Notes under the pieces: model-generated | The model's database searches: none | Told to the model about the DNA's origin: nothing | The model's input: the letters and a program-made list of their open reading frames with translations, nothing else | Source of the DNA: Cellulomonas humilata | GTDB lineage: Bacteria; Actinomycetota; Actinomycetes; Actinomycetales; Cellulomonadaceae | Assembly: GCF_030814415.1 (NCBI RefSeq) | Contig: NZ_JAUSVB010000002.1 | Location: 434,001 to 498,000 of the forward strand | Direction: 5' to 3' | Length of the DNA stretch: 64,000 nt | Shown: positions 18,142 to 28,574 of the stretch, in pieces | How positions within the stretch are numbered: position 1 is the stretch's first letter | How the letters are laid out: each line of letters starts with the position of its first letter | Translations under genes and position numbers: made by a program

Positions 18142-19665
18142 GTGGTGACATTCGTCGACCGGGTCGTGCTGCATGCGACCGGCGGTGACGGTGGGCACGG
18201 TTGTGCGTCCATCCACCGGGAGAAGTTCAAGCCGCTCGCCGGCCCCGACGGGGGCAACGGCGGCAACGGTGGTTCGGTGATCATCGCGGTCGACCCGCAG
18301 GTCACCACACTGCTCGACTACCACCACTCGCCCCACCGGCACGCCCCGTCGGGGACACAGGGCATGGGTGACCACCGCTCCGGGTCCACCGGCGCCGACC
18401 TGGTGCTCGGTGTCCCGGACGGCACCGTCGTGAAGGCTCCCGACGGCACCGTGCTCGCCGACCTCGTCGGCGTGGGCGCCGAGTACGTGGCGGCTGCCGG
18501 CGGTCGCGGGGGGCTCGGCAACGCCGCGCTCGCCTCGCAGCGCCGCAAGGCACCCGGCTTCGCGCTCCTCGGCGAGCCGGGCAACGAGCAGGACATCGTG
18601 CTCGAGCTCAAGACGATCGCCGACGTCGCGCTCGTCGGCTACCCGAGCGCCGGCAAGTCCAGCCTCGTGGCCGCCATCTCCGCGGCGCGGCCGAAGATCG
18701 CCGACTACCCCTTCACGACGCTGGTCCCCAACCTGGGCGTGGTGCAGGCGGGCAGCGCGCGGTACACCGTCGCCGACGTCCCGGGGCTCATCCCGGGCGC
18801 GTCCGAGGGGCGTGGCCTGGGCCTGGAGTTCCTGCGGCACATCGAGCGCTGCGCGGTCATCGTGCACGTGCTCGACTGCGCGACGCTCGAGCCCGACCGC
18901 GACCCGCTCTCGGACCTCGAGGACATCGAGGTCGAGCTGCGGACGTACGCGGGCGACCTGAGCATCGAGGGTGGGCGCGTCCCGCTCCTGGAGCGACCGC
19001 AGATCATCGTCCTCAACAAGATCGACGTCCCCGAGGCGCGCGAGCTGGCCGAGCTGGTCAAGCCTGACCTCGAGGCCCGCGGGTTCCGCGTGTTCGAGGT
19101 GTCGACCGCGAGCCACGAGGGCCTGCGTCCGCTGACGTTCGCGCTCGGGGAGATCGTCGACAAGGCCCGTCGCGACGCGCCGGCGCCGGAGAACACCCGC
19201 GTCGTGCTGCGCCCGAAGGCCGTGGACGACGCCGGGTTCACCGTGACGCGCCGCGAGGTCGAGGGCCAGGGCGTGTACTTCTGGGTGCGGGGCGAGAAGC
19301 CCGAGCGCTGGGTGCGCCAGACCGACTTCTCCAACGACGAGGCCGTCGGCTACCTGGCAGACCGGCTGGCGCGGCTGGGGGTCGAGGAGAAGCTGTTCGC
19401 CGCGGGTGCCGTCGCCGGCGACGAGGTGCGCATCGGCCCGGAGCACAACGCGGTGGTGTTCGACTGGGAGCCCACGCTCATGACCGGCTCCGAGTTCCTC
19501 GGCGGTCCGCGCGGCGTCGACCTGCGGCTCGAGGACCACTCGCGCCCGACGCGTGGCGAGAAGCGCCAGGAGTACAAGGAGCGCATGGACGCCAAGACGG
19601 AGGCGCGCGAGGAGCTGTGGACCGAGCGCGAGGCCGGCGTCTGGACCGACGCGGCGGAGAGCTGA
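18142..19665 (+). CDS. obgE: GTPase Obg
   Basis: ObgE acts in late 50S assembly and growth control. The 507-residue protein has the glycine-rich Obg fold ([16 protein letters not shown]), the GTPase motifs GYPSAGKSS (about 171), [14 protein letters not shown] and NKID, and a C-terminal OCT domain. An acidic, basic-mixed tail follows. GTG at 18142 has GGGAGG upstream. Confidence 0.97.
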   Translation: MVTFVDRVVLHATGGDGGHGCASIHREKFKPLAGPDGGNGGNGGSVIIAVDPQVTTLLDYHHSPHRHAPSGTQGMGDHRSGSTGADLVLGVPDGTVVKAPDGTVLADLVGVGAEYVAAAGGRGGLGNAALASQRRKAPGFALLGEPGNEQDIVLELKTIADVALVGYPSAGKSSLVAAISAARPKIADYPFTTLVPNLGVVQAGSARYTVADVPGLIPGASEGRGLGLEFLRHIERCAVIVHVLDCATLEPDRDPLSDLEDIEVELRTYAGDLSIEGGRVPLLERPQIIVLNKIDVPEARELAELVKPDLEARGFRVFEVSTASHEGLRPLTFALGEIVDKARRDAPAPENTRVVLRPKAVDDAGFTVTRREVEGQGVYFWVRGEKPERWVRQTDFSNDEAVGYLADRLARLGVEEKLFAAGAVAGDEVRIGPEHNAVVFDWEPTLMTGSEFLGGPRGVDLRLEDHSRPTRGEKRQEYKERMDAKTEAREELWTEREAGVWTDAAES

Positions 19666-19713
19666 CGTCCGGCCACCGGATATGCGCGTGACCTGCAGCG
19701 GCCACGCGGCAGA

Positions 19714-20862
19714 ATGCGGGACGTGACCGTCGACGCCCTGCAGGACCGCCAACAGCTGGTCTCGGCGTCCCGGGTGGTCGTCAAGATCGGCTCGTCGTCG
19801 CTGACCGGGCCGGACGGGCGGCTCGCTCCGGAGCGGCTGAACGCGCTGGTCGACGTGCTCGCCGCGCGCCGCGCCGCGGGCGGACAGGTGGTGCTGGTGT
19901 CGTCCGGCGCGATCGCCGCCGGCCTCGGCCCGCTCGGTCTGGCGGCCCGCCCGCGCGACCTGGCGACCCAGCAGGCTGCCGCGTCGGTCGGTCAGGGGCT
20001 GCTCGTCGCGCACTACACGGCCGCGTTCGCCCGGTACGGGCTGCAGGTCGGGCAGGTGCTGCTGACCGCCGACGACACCGTCCGACGGGTCCACTACCGC
20101 AACGCGCACAGAGCACTGACCCGGCTGCTCGACCTCGGGATCGTGCCCGTCATCAACGAGAACGACGCCGTGGCCACCGACGAGATCCGGTTCGGGGACA
20201 ACGACCGTCTGGCCGCCCTGGTCTCGCACCTGGTGCACGCGGACGCGCTGCTGCTGCTCAGCGACGTCGACTCGCTCTACACCGGGCCGCCGTCGCGCGA
20301 CGGGTCCCGGCGGATCGCGTCGGTCGTCCACGCGCAGGACCTCGAAGGCATCGACGTCGCGTCGCGGGGGAGTGCCGTCGGCACCGGCGGGATGGTGACC
20401 AAGCTCGAGTCGGTCGCGATCGCGACGCAGTCCGGGGTCCCGGTCGTCCTGACGTCCGCCGCGCAGGCGGCGCAGGCGCTGGCCGGACAGGACGTCGGCA
20501 CCTGGTTCACGGCGACCGGTCGACGCACGTCGATCCGCCGGCTGTGGCTCGCGCACGCCGCGAACACGCGCGGACGGCTGGTGCTCGACGCCGGTGCGGT
20601 ACGGGCCGTCCTGGAGCGGGGGACCTCGCTGCTGCCCGCCGGGGTGACCGGTGTCGAGGGCACGTTCGAGGCGGGCGACCCCGTCGAGCTCGTCGGCCCC
20701 GACGGTCACCTGGTGGCGCGCGGGCTGGTCTCCTACGACGCCGAGGAGGTCCCGCCGCTGCTGGGCCGCTCGACCTCCGAGCTGCGCGCCTCCCTGGGCC
20801 CGGGATACGACCGCGAGCTGGTCCACCGCGACGACCTGGTCCTGGTCCGCAAGCGCCGCTGA
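19714..20862 (+). CDS. proB: glutamate 5-kinase
   Basis: ProB phosphorylates glutamate in the first step of proline synthesis. The 382-residue protein has the kinase domain (VVKIGSSSLT, LVSSGAIAAG, INENDAVAT, GTGGMVTKL) and a C-terminal PUA domain from about residue 290. The ATG at 19714 lacks a clear ribosome site; GTG at 19723, in frame, is an alternative. It is followed by proA, with 181 bases between. Confidence 0.95.
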   Translation: MRDVTVDALQDRQQLVSASRVVVKIGSSSLTGPDGRLAPERLNALVDVLAARRAAGGQVVLVSSGAIAAGLGPLGLAARPRDLATQQAAASVGQGLLVAHYTAAFARYGLQVGQVLLTADDTVRRVHYRNAHRALTRLLDLGIVPVINENDAVATDEIRFGDNDRLAALVSHLVHADALLLLSDVDSLYTGPPSRDGSRRIASVVHAQDLEGIDVASRGSAVGTGGMVTKLESVAIATQSGVPVVLTSAAQAAQALAGQDVGTWFTATGRRTSIRRLWLAHAANTRGRLVLDAGAVRAVLERGTSLLPAGVTGVEGTFEAGDPVELVGPDGHLVARGLVSYDAEEVPPLLGRSTSELRASLGPGYDRELVHRDDLVLVRKRR

Positions 20863-21031
20863 CCCTGCTCGCGCCGGTGCCGACGGGCACGCGTCGCCCG
20901 CACCCGCACGAGGTCTGCGCCCCCGCGCGTGACGCCGAGAGCTCGCGCGACGACGGCCGCACTCCGGTGGGCTCCAGCGCGTGGGGGTGCGGACCCAGAG
21001 CGGGGGCGCCGGTGTCGCGATCCGGCGGGAC

Positions 21032-21037
21032 TACCCT
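21032..21037 (+). promoter_or_regulatory. -10 box giving a leaderless proA transcript
   Basis: TACCCT ends six bases before the proA ATG, the same spacing as in the response-regulator promoter at 3894. No ribosome site is present upstream of the ATG. Confidence 0.45.
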
Positions 21038-21043
21038 GGTGCG

Positions 21044-22351
21044 ATGACGACGTCGCTCGACCAGCCGGTGCAGACGACAGCCGAGACGGACGTGACCGCG
21101 CAGGTCCGCGCGGTCGCCGAGAGGGCCAAGGTCGCCTCCCGTCGGCTCGCCACCGCCACCCGCGCCACCAAGGACGCAGCGCTGCGGGCGATGGCCGACG
21201 CCCTCGTCGCGGCCACTCCCGAGATCGTCGCGGCCAACGCGGTCGACCTGGAGCGCGGCCGGGCGAACGGCACGTCCGCCGGGCTGCTCGACCGCCTGGC
21301 GCTGACGCCCGAGCGCATCGTGGCGATCGCGGATGCCCTGCGGGAGCTCGCCGCGCTGCCGGACCCGGTCGGAGAGGTCGTGCGCGGCCAGACGCTGCCG
21401 AACGGTCTGCGGATGCGCCAGGTGCGGGTGCCGATGGGTGTCGTCGGCATGATCTACGAGGCTCGGCCCAACGTGACGGTCGACGCCGCGGGGCTGGCCC
21501 TCAAGAGCGGGAACGCGGTCATCCTGCGCGGCGGCTCGGCCGCGGCGGCGAGCAACGAGGTCATCGTCGGCGTCCTGTCGCAGGCACTCGTCGGGCAGCG
21601 GCTGCCCGGGGCCCTGGTCCAGTCGATCGACGCGTGGGGACGTGAAGGGGCTGTGGCACTCATGCACGCTCGCGGCCTCGTGGACGTGCTCGTGCCGCGC
21701 GGCGGGGCGGACCTCATCCAGACGGTCGTGCGGGAGTCGACAGTGCCGGTCGTGGAGACCGGCGTCGGCAACGTGCACGTCTACGTCGACGAGACGGCCG
21801 ACCTCGCGGTCGCCATCCCGATCCTCCTGAACTCCAAGACCCAGCGCGTCGGTGTCTGCAACGCCGCCGAGACCCTGCTGGTGCACCAGGCGGTCGCCGA
21901 CGAGTTCCTGCCGGTGGCGCTGGCGATGCTGGCCGACGCGGGCGTGACCATCCACGGCGACGAGACGACCCTCGCGCTGGCCCCGGACGAGGTCTCCTGC
22001 GTGCCGGCCACGGACGAGGACTGGGCGACCGAGTACCTGTCGCTCGACCTCGCCGTCCGCGTGGTCGACTCGCTCGACGAGGCCCTCGACCACATCCGGG
22101 AGTGGAGCTCCGGGCACACCGAGGCGATCATCACGCGGGACCTCGCGTCGTCCGAGCGGTTCGTCGCCGAGGTGGACTCCGCGGCGGTCATGGTGAACGC
22201 GTCGACCCGCTTCACCGACGGCGGTCAGCTGGGCCTGGGCGCCGAGATCGGGATCTCCACGCAGAAGCTGCACGCGCGTGGGCCGATGGGCCTCGGCGAG
22301 CTCACCACCACCAAGTGGATCGTGCACGGGGACGGGCACGTCCGCCCCTGA
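21044..22351 (+). CDS. proA: gamma-glutamyl phosphate reductase
   Basis: ProA reduces glutamyl-5-phosphate to the semialdehyde with NADPH. The 435-residue protein has the family segments [25 protein letters not shown], and the catalytic cysteine in [14 protein letters not shown]. The C-terminal [19 protein letters not shown] is typical. ATG at 21044 is chosen over an upstream in-frame start because the promoter sits just in front. Confidence 0.97.
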   Translation: MTTSLDQPVQTTAETDVTAQVRAVAERAKVASRRLATATRATKDAALRAMADALVAATPEIVAANAVDLERGRANGTSAGLLDRLALTPERIVAIADALRELAALPDPVGEVVRGQTLPNGLRMRQVRVPMGVVGMIYEARPNVTVDAAGLALKSGNAVILRGGSAAAASNEVIVGVLSQALVGQRLPGALVQSIDAWGREGAVALMHARGLVDVLVPRGGADLIQTVVRESTVPVVETGVGNVHVYVDETADLAVAIPILLNSKTQRVGVCNAAETLLVHQAVADEFLPVALAMLADAGVTIHGDETTLALAPDEVSCVPATDEDWATEYLSLDLAVRVVDSLDEALDHIREWSSGHTEAIITRDLASSERFVAEVDSAAVMVNASTRFTDGGQLGLGAEIGISTQKLHARGPMGLGELTTTKWIVHGDGHVRP

Positions 22352-22406
22352 TCGCACAGCCGATCGTGCGACACTGTTGGCTCTCGCCCACCCTTGGAGG
22401 ATTGAC

Positions 22407-22559
22407 GTGCATGCTGCCCTGATCACCGCTGCTGAGGCCGCCGAGCACACCAACGAGCTGCCGTTCCCGCCCGTGGTGTTCGGTGTCGGTGCGTTCGTGG
22501 GTCTCGTCGCGTTGCTGCTGATCACGTTCGCGTTCCGGAGTGTCGGGACGCGCCACTGA
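22407..22559 (+). CDS. small single-pass membrane protein
   Basis: The 50-residue protein has one membrane helix ([20 protein letters not shown]) after a short polar N-terminus and a basic tail. GTG at 22407 has GGAGG six bases upstream. Similar small proteins lie between proA and nadD in other actinobacteria. Function is unknown. Confidence 0.8.
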   Translation: MHAALITAAEAAEHTNELPFPPVVFGVGAFVGLVALLLITFAFRSVGTRH

Positions 22560-22585
22560 CCGACCGACCGGAGGGCACCGAACAG

Positions 22586-23191
22586 ATGTCGGAGCGACCG
22601 CGCAGGACGCGGCTGGGTGTGATGGGTGGCACGTTCGACCCCGTCCACCACGGTCACCTGGTCGCCGCGAGCGAGGTCGCCGCACGGTTCGAGCTCGACG
22701 AGGTCGTCTTCGTCCCGACAGGTCAGCCGACGTTCAAGCTGCATCAGGACGTCACCGCCGCCGAGCACCGCTACCTGATGACGGTCATCGCCACCGCCTC
22801 GAACCCGCGCTTCACCGTGAGCCGCGTCGACGTGGACCGTTCGGGTGTGACGTACACCGTGGATACCCTCCGCGACCTCAAGACCACGCGCCCGGACGCC
22901 GAACTCTTCTTCATCACGGGTGCGGACGCCATCGCACAGATCGTGACGTGGAAGGATGCCGACGAGCTCTTCTCGATGGCGCAGTTCGTGGCGGTCACCC
23001 GCCCCGGGCACGCACTGTCGGTCGACGGGCTCCCCGGTGATCGTGTGCACGTCCTGGAGGTTCCCGCCCTGGCGATCTCCTCGACCGACGTCCGCGCACG
23101 AGCACGCGCCGGGCAGCCAGTCTGGTATCTCGTCCCCGACGGGGTCGTCCAGTACATCGCCAAGCACAGGTTGTATCGAGGTCAGTCATGA
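22586..23191 (+). CDS. nadD: nicotinate-nucleotide adenylyltransferase
   Basis: NadD makes deamido-NAD. The 201-residue protein has the nucleotidyl-transferase motif [15 protein letters not shown] at the N-terminus, [25 protein letters not shown] and the C-terminal [13 protein letters not shown]. It overlaps the next gene by four bases (ATGA). Confidence 0.97.
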   Translation: MSERPRRTRLGVMGGTFDPVHHGHLVAASEVAARFELDEVVFVPTGQPTFKLHQDVTAAEHRYLMTVIATASNPRFTVSRVDVDRSGVTYTVDTLRDLKTTRPDAELFFITGADAIAQIVTWKDADELFSMAQFVAVTRPGHALSVDGLPGDRVHVLEVPALAISSTDVRARARAGQPVWYLVPDGVVQYIAKHRLYRGQS

Positions 23192-24528
23192 GTGAACCGG
23201 GAGAGCGGCGCCGTCGTCGCGAGCTCCATCGCAACCCTGAGACGGGTGACGTCCAGGGCGCCGCACCCGACCCCGGGCCCGCGGCACCGCCGGCCACCCC
23301 CGCACCTGCCCGTCCGGACTCCGCCCCCGTCTCTCGTCGTGCGATGCGTGGACCGAGCGGCGGCGAGGACACCCCGCCCCGCGGCACCGCGTCCGACGCC
23401 AGCCGGTCCCGCCGATCCATCCGCGACACGTCGCTGGACCCGACCAGCTCGCGCCCCGCCCCGGCAGGCTCCGGCACCCCCGCGTGGTCGGCGCAGCCGC
23501 CGGCCGCCACCCCGCCCAGCCGGCCGACCGCACCGCCGCCGCCGCGCCAGGCTCCGTCCGGCGCTCCCGCGATCTCCCGCACGCCGGCGGCCCAGCGTCC
23601 CCCCGCCGCCGTGCCCCCGCCGGCGACGCGTCCCGCAGCACCGACGTCGCCCGCGACGTCCCGCCCCGCTGCCGCCGCCCCGAGCGGTCCCGCCACCTCG
23701 CGCCCGGCACCCTCCTCGGGCGCTCCGGCGCAGTGGGGCCAGCGCAGCGCCGAGCCGACCGGTCCGGCCGCGCCGGGCGCCGGGTGGTCGCCGTCGCAGG
23801 AGCGCGCCGCGACGCCGCCGCAGAGCGGCACCCCTGCGCAGCCCGTCCGTCGCGAGAGCCCCAGCTGGACCGGCTCCGGAGCCGCCGCAGCGGGGACCGT
23901 CGGGTCCTGGGGCACGCAGCCGTCCGCACCGCAGGCCCCCGCACCTCAGGCGCCCGCTCCGCAGGCCCCGGCCCCGCCGCAGGCGCCGTGGCAGCAGCAG
24001 CGTCCTGCCCAGGCACCGGCTCCTGCCGCGCAGCCCGCCGCGTGGCAGTCCACACCGTCGACAGCACGCTCGGCGTCGGCGCCGGCGACGAGCCGGCCCG
24101 CAGCACAGCCGACGGGCCAGCCCGGCTGGTCCGGGGCGCAGACGCCCGCCGCCCCTGCCCCGGAGTCAGCAACCGCACCGGCCGCCTGGGCGCCGACAGG
24201 GCTCTCGCCGTCGGGCACCGTGCCCGCCCCCCGCGCCGGCGGAGAGCCGGCCGCGCCCGCGTTCGCCGCCTCGTCGGCCGGCCGGCCGGACCACGTCGGC
24301 TTCGGTACCACCCACGACGAGGACGACGACTTCGACGACGATGACGACTACGTCGAGCGCCCGCGCCACCCGTACACGTGGCTGCACCTCATCGTGCTCG
24401 CACTCGTCGCGTTCGTCCTCGGCTTCCTCATCGTCCTGCTGCTGAGCAACAACTCGGCCGACGACGCCGGCTCCACCGCCGCGGCGCACCTGGTGATCGG
24501 CCCGCCGGCCGACCCTGCTGGACTCTGA
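23188..24528 (+). CDS. Pro/Ala-rich protein with C-terminal membrane helix
   Basis: The 446-residue product is unrecognised. Residues 1-370 are disordered, rich in Pro, Ala, Ser and Arg, with repeats of the type [15 protein letters not shown] near 250. An acidic run ([12 protein letters not shown]) precedes one membrane helix near 400-425 ([19 protein letters not shown]). A short outer or inner tail follows. It is translationally coupled to nadD and 32 bases from rsfS, so it belongs to that operon. It could be a tail-anchored envelope protein. Confidence 0.75.
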   Translation: MSEPGERRRRRELHRNPETGDVQGAAPDPGPAAPPATPAPARPDSAPVSRRAMRGPSGGEDTPPRGTASDASRSRRSIRDTSLDPTSSRPAPAGSGTPAWSAQPPAATPPSRPTAPPPPRQAPSGAPAISRTPAAQRPPAAVPPPATRPAAPTSPATSRPAAAAPSGPATSRPAPSSGAPAQWGQRSAEPTGPAAPGAGWSPSQERAATPPQSGTPAQPVRRESPSWTGSGAAAAGTVGSWGTQPSAPQAPAPQAPAPQAPAPPQAPWQQQRPAQAPAPAAQPAAWQSTPSTARSASAPATSRPAAQPTGQPGWSGAQTPAAPAPESATAPAAWAPTGLSPSGTVPAPRAGGEPAAPAFAASSAGRPDHVGFGTTHDEDDDFDDDDDYVERPRHPYTWLHLIVLALVAFVLGFLIVLLLSNNSADDAGSTAAAHLVIGPPADPAGL

Positions 24529-24560
24529 CAGACCTGCCTCACCCCGAACCAAGGAGACCT

Positions 24561-24950
24561 GTGGCTGCGACCGAACGAGCGATCGAGCTGGCCGTGGCGG
24601 CCGCTCGTGCCGCCTCCGACATCAAGGCCGAGGAGATCATCGCTCTCGACGTCAGTGAGCAGCTCGTCCTCACCGATGTCTTCCTCATCGCCTCCGGCAC
24701 CAACGAGCGGCAGGTCGGCGCCATCGTCGACGCCGTCGAGGAGGCGCTGTTCAAGCTCGGCGCCAAGCCGATCCGCCGCGAGGGCAAGGCCGCGGGCCGC
24801 TGGGTCCTCGTGGACTTCGGCGACGTGGTCGTGCACGTCCAGCACGCGGAGGACCGGGTGTACTACGCCCTCGAGCGGCTGTGGAAGGACTGCCCTCTGA
24901 TCGAGCTCCCCGCTGACGCGCGGGGGACCGACGAGGGCGCCGACGCGTGA
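24561..24950 (+). CDS. rsfS: ribosome silencing factor RsfS
   Basis: RsfS binds L14 and blocks subunit joining when nutrients are low. The 129-residue protein has the family segments SEQLVLTDVFLIASGTNERQ, REGKAAGRWVLVDFGDVVVH and the tail YYALERLWKDCPLIEL. GTG at 24561 has AAGGAG five bases upstream. The stop overlaps the next start (GTGA). Confidence 0.96.
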   Translation: MAATERAIELAVAAARAASDIKAEEIIALDVSEQLVLTDVFLIASGTNERQVGAIVDAVEEALFKLGAKPIRREGKAAGRWVLVDFGDVVVHVQHAEDRVYYALERLWKDCPLIELPADARGTDEGADA

Positions 24951-25645
24951 CGGCGGGGCGTCTGCTCCTCGTCCGGCACGGCCGGACCGCGTACAACTCC
25001 GAGGCGCGCCTGCAGGGCCAGGTGGACATCCCGCTGGACGCCGTCGGCCGCTGGCAGGCACGCACCGCGGCCGCCCGGCTGCTGACCCGGCACGAGCCGA
25101 CCGCGATCGTCGTGTCCGACCTCAGCCGCGCCCACGAGACGGCCAGCTTCCTGGCCCGTGCCGCCGGTCTCGACCTTGCGGTCGACGCCCGGCTGCGCGA
25201 GCGGGCGTTCGGCCTCTGGGAGGGCCTCACCGGCGACGATCTGCGCCGGGACTGGGCCGACGAGTTCGCCGTCTGGCGGGCCGGCGGACAGCCCGAGGGC
25301 GTCGGCGCGGAGACCCGTGCCGAGGTCGCCGAACGCGTGCGCGAGGGGATCCTCGAGCACGCCGCCGCGCTCGGTCCGGACGACACCCTGGTCGTCGTCT
25401 CGCACGGCTCCGCCATCAGCTGCGCCGTCGGGGACCTGCTCGGCATGCCCACCGACTGGCACGGCTTCGCGGGCATGCTCAACGCCCACTGGACCGAGCT
25501 CGTGGCCACCCGGGGCGACTTCTCGCCGTCGTGGCGGATGGTCGGGTACAACCTCGGGCCCACCGACGCGTCGACGGACTGGAACGCCGGACCCGACACC
25601 ACGCGCGACTCCGACGCCGATACCGAGACCCGGGACCCCGATTAG
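24947..25645 (+). CDS. histidine phosphatase family protein
   Basis: The 232-residue protein is a phosphoglycerate-mutase-like phosphatase. It has the catalytic LVRHGRTAYN, DLSRAHETA, the acid region RLRERAFGLWEG, and the second histidine in VVVSHGSAISCAV. The position directly after rsfS is common in actinobacteria. The substrate is not evident; a housekeeping phosphatase is likely. The last 25 residues are acidic and disordered. Confidence 0.9.
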   Translation: MTAGRLLLVRHGRTAYNSEARLQGQVDIPLDAVGRWQARTAAARLLTRHEPTAIVVSDLSRAHETASFLARAAGLDLAVDARLRERAFGLWEGLTGDDLRRDWADEFAVWRAGGQPEGVGAETRAEVAERVREGILEHAAALGPDDTLVVVSHGSAISCAVGDLLGMPTDWHGFAGMLNAHWTELVATRGDFSPSWRMVGYNLGPTDASTDWNAGPDTTRDSDADTETRDPD

Positions 25646-25716
25646 CGTTTCGGCCCGCGTTCGATCTAGACTCTCCGAGCGCCTACGGGCGTAAGTGGTT
25701 CCCCTCGGGGGACCGC

Positions 25717-25791
<75 letters not shown>

Positions 25792-25796
25792 GAAAG

Positions 25797-25909
25797 TGCT
25801 GGTCAGAGGCCGTTTCTCCACTCGGGGAGGCGGCCTTTCGGCTTGCGGTGGACACAAGCTGGACACTCAAGGTCGCGGCCTGGGGGGTGTGTCCTTGCTG
25901 GTCAGAGGC
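25797..25909 (+). repeat. att-flanking direct repeats, left copy
   Basis: TGCTGGTCAGAGGC occurs at 25797-25810 and 25896-25909, exactly 99 bases apart. Between them TGGACAC is repeated at 25849 and 25860, 11 bases apart. The same arrangement is found in the right copy. These could be integrase arm sites. Confidence 0.5.
25807..25838 (+). terminator. tRNA-Ala terminator
   Basis: A 13-pair stem with wobble pairs (AGGCCGTTTCTCC with GGGGAGGCGGCCT), a four-base loop and a trailing TT follow the tRNA closely. A near copy lies at 32493. Confidence 0.65.
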
Positions 25910-26228
25910 GCAGAGCCTGAGACTTGACTTCCATGCCGTGCATGGAAGCCGGATCCCGAGGGTCCGAAGGTCGCGGCTCCGTCGTGATCAGCAACGGATG
26001 TCGGCACATCTGGGAGTTCGTCGCCTGCCTCGCCACTGTGCTCGGAACCACCGAGTACCACCTGCGTCGCATGTGCTCGTCGCTGGCCGGGGACGCCGCT
26101 GTCGGAGTACGTGCGCTGCAGGCGTATGTACGGTCGCTGCGACGGGGTCGTCCACACCGCCACGGTCGAGTTCTGGCTGCCGGTCGAGGGTGACGACGAC
26201 CAGCGGTGTCGGTCGGTAGTCGGCCACT
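25910..26228. other. gap between att flank and multicopper oxidase
   Basis: About 320 bases without a supported gene. Short open frames exist on both strands, but none has a ribosome site or a recognisable motif. It may hold decayed remains of the integration gene. An oxidase terminator is not obvious. Confidence 0.4.
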
Positions 26229-28337
26229 TTAGGCCGGCGGCAGTCCCGGCTGTCCCGGCTGCTCGGGGCCGATGCGGTATGGCCGCATCATCTCGTTGTC
26301 CTCGTGCTCGACGATGTGGCAGTGCCAGACGAACTGGCCGCCGCGGTCGAACCGCATGCGGATCCGGGTCACCTCCCCGGGGTAGGCGATGACCGTGTCC
26401 TTCCAGCCGTTCTCGCCGGGCTCGGGAGGTCGGGCCCCGCCTGCGGGGGCGATGTAGTGCGTCGCCTCGTCGATCGCCACCGGCTCCCGGTTCTCGACCT
26501 GGAAGACGACCTCGTGGACGTGGATCGGGTGGGCGTCCGCGGTTGAGTTGAAGATCTCCCAAGTCTCCGCCGCGCCCACGGCCGGGTTCTCGGTGATCGG
26601 GTCGCTCCACATGTACGTGGACCAGGTGCCTGTTGCGTCCACGGTGCCCAGCAGCGCAGCGATGGGTGGGGGGTCGTCCGCGAGCTCGGGAGCCGTGGAC
26701 ATCTCCTCGACCAGTGCGAGTCGCCGGACCGCCGTCGTCGGGAGCGGGTCGATCGCGGGGAGCACCAGGAAGGCCGCAGGCGTGGTGGGGTCCGGGCTCG
26801 TCGCAGGGACCACGACGAGCTGGAGCACCTGACCGGTGGACGCCGGGTTGGCGACATCGAAGTCGGCGTCGGGCTGCCCTCCACCGAAGGGCTCGTCCGG
26901 TCCGAGGTTCCTGATGATGTGCGAGCCGACCGGCACGTGCGTGAGGTCGAGGATCACGTCAGCGCGCTCGGCCGGGCCGAGGAGCAGTCGGCCACCGTGC
27001 TCGGCGGTGAGGTTCACCGGCGCGGCGAGGAAGCCACCCTCGGTTCCGATCTGCCACGCCTCGGCACCGGGGAGGCCGAGGTCGAGGATGAGGAATCGCG
27101 CGTTGCAGCCGTTGAGCAGACGGAACCGGTATCGGCGCTGCTCGACGGTGTGCGTCGGCCAGGTGTGGCCGTTGACCATGATCGTGTTGCCGAAGAACTC
27201 GGGGTTCCAGATCGGCGAGACGTCACCCTCGGGCACGTACGGGCCCACGGTGCCGTCGAAGTACTCGCGGGAGTCTGGATAGAAGAGCGACCCGTCCGAG
27301 AGGAACGACCGGTCCTGGATCGCGAGCGGAATCTCGCGGTACTGCTTGCTGCTGGGGAACCCGTCCGCCTCCTGAGGAGCAGGCCCAGGTAGCACCGCGG
27401 GCAACTTTGCCCGCGAGTCGATGACAGCGTCGTCTCCGTTTGGCCCGCCCCGCAGCAGGTAGAAGCCTGCGGGTCCGGCGTAGACGTTCGCGCGCGTCAT
27501 CCCCAGGGTGTGGTCGTGGTACCAGAGCGTGGAGGCGCGCTGGTCGTCGGGGTAGTGGAAGGTCGCTCCGCCCGTGGGCCAGGCCAGGCCGTGCGCCTTC
27601 TCGGCCTTCGATCGGAAGAATGCGTACCAGGTCCCGTCGTGCGCGTGACCGGCTGGGAGGTCCACCGCGTCGGGCAGGTACCAGGCCTCCGGGTAGCCGT
27701 CGCTCTCGTCGCCGACGCCGACGGCGCCGTGGACGTGCGTCACGACCGGCACCGGACCTCGGTAGGGCTCCGGCGTCGCGGCGAACACGGGCCGGCTGTC
27801 GCGGTCGGTGGTGCCGCCGGGTGGGTTCGCCCAGTGCAGCGTCGGGTCGATGGGCAGGAGGTGCGGCAGGAAGCGGCCGTCGGCGTCGACGAGCTCGTTG
27901 CGCCAGGTGACGCGGACCGGCCGCTGCCACTTGGCCTCAATCGTCGCGCTGGGTGCGTGGAAGAGGAGGGCAGCCTTGCCCTTGCGGGCCGACGTCGGTC
28001 CGTAGGCCCACAGCGTGGTCGGTGGGAGCGGCGCAGGGAGCACCTGCTGGCTGATCTGCCGGACTGCGATGTCGTACAGGTCGGCATTCTTGCCTCCGCG
28101 CAGCGTCGTGCGGCCCGTGGTCGGCATGACCGGCGGGACGAGGAGAGGGGCCACCCACTTCGGCACCGACAATGGGTCGAGGAAACCGGCGGCTACCTCG
28201 CCGGCCGCAGCCTCGAGCACCCAGGGCCTGCCGTCGAGGACCCCGACGAAGTAGAGGCCGAAGGCGGCGCCGGCAGTCTTGAGGACGGTCCGTCGTGTGA
28301 TGCCGGCTGCTGTCGGCGACGTGGTGGTGTCACTCAT
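26229..28337 (-). CDS. Tat-exported multicopper oxidase (CotA/bilirubin oxidase-like)
   Basis: The 702-residue oxidase starts with a twin-arginine signal (ITRRTVLKTAGAAFG). It has all four copper motifs: HVHG near 200, WYHDHTLGMTR near 275, HPIHVHEV near 605 and WHCHIVEHEDNEMM near 680, the last including the type 1 cysteine and axial methionine. The domain order and the segment NVYAGPAGFYLLRGG match CotA laccase and bilirubin oxidase. Likely substrates are phenols, bilirubin-like pigments or metals such as Mn(II); none can be chosen from sequence. ATG at 28337 has GAGGAG upstream, and a DevR-type box lies 60-74 bases upstream. Confidence 0.93.
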   Translation of the reverse strand: MSDTTTSPTAAGITRRTVLKTAGAAFGLYFVGVLDGRPWVLEAAAGEVAAGFLDPLSVPKWVAPLLVPPVMPTTGRTTLRGGKNADLYDIAVRQISQQVLPAPLPPTTLWAYGPTSARKGKAALLFHAPSATIEAKWQRPVRVTWRNELVDADGRFLPHLLPIDPTLHWANPPGGTTDRDSRPVFAATPEPYRGPVPVVTHVHGAVGVGDESDGYPEAWYLPDAVDLPAGHAHDGTWYAFFRSKAEKAHGLAWPTGGATFHYPDDQRASTLWYHDHTLGMTRANVYAGPAGFYLLRGGPNGDDAVIDSRAKLPAVLPGPAPQEADGFPSSKQYREIPLAIQDRSFLSDGSLFYPDSREYFDGTVGPYVPEGDVSPIWNPEFFGNTIMVNGHTWPTHTVEQRRYRFRLLNGCNARFLILDLGLPGAEAWQIGTEGGFLAAPVNLTAEHGGRLLLGPAERADVILDLTHVPVGSHIIRNLGPDEPFGGGQPDADFDVANPASTGQVLQLVVVPATSPDPTTPAAFLVLPAIDPLPTTAVRRLALVEEMSTAPELADDPPPIAALLGTVDATGTWSTYMWSDPITENPAVGAAETWEIFNSTADAHPIHVHEVVFQVENREPVAIDEATHYIAPAGGARPPEPGENGWKDTVIAYPGEVTRIRMRFDRGGQFVWHCHIVEHEDNEMMRPYRIGPEQPGQPGLPPA

Positions 28338-28396
28338 TCCGACTCCTCGTTGAGCGCGTTGCTTGGACGCTATGCCCGGCGTCCGGAGGCCCGTCT

Positions 28397-28411
28397 AGGG
28401 CCTTTTGTCCT
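28397..28411 (-). promoter_or_regulatory. DevR/DosR-type box upstream of the multicopper oxidase
   Basis: Read on the minus strand the site is AGGACAAAAGGCCCT, an inverted repeat with AGGAC and GGCCCT around four A bases. It matches the mycobacterial GGGAC-N4-GTCCC pattern except for common substitutions. Its centre is about 67 bases upstream of the oxidase start. Confidence 0.45.
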
Positions 28412-28574
28412 GATATGACCACCTGCTACGAGCATCACCGGCCGGGAGCCGCTTTCGGAGCACCAGCCACGCCCTCGACCTTTGGGTGCCCGCAGCACAT
28501 GCGTTCCGCGACACTCAACCGGGTCTGCTGCACAGGGCACCCCTGGCCACGGGTGGTGGACCGGTTCGCTGAGC

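Noticed and set aside
18136..20826. Long minus-strand frame opposite obgE and proB
   Set aside because: It mirrors two well-recognised genes, is rich in Arg/His/Asp from GC skew and matches no family.
20507..23167. Long minus-strand frame opposite proB, proA and nadD
   Set aside because: Shadow of high-GC codons in three recognised genes.
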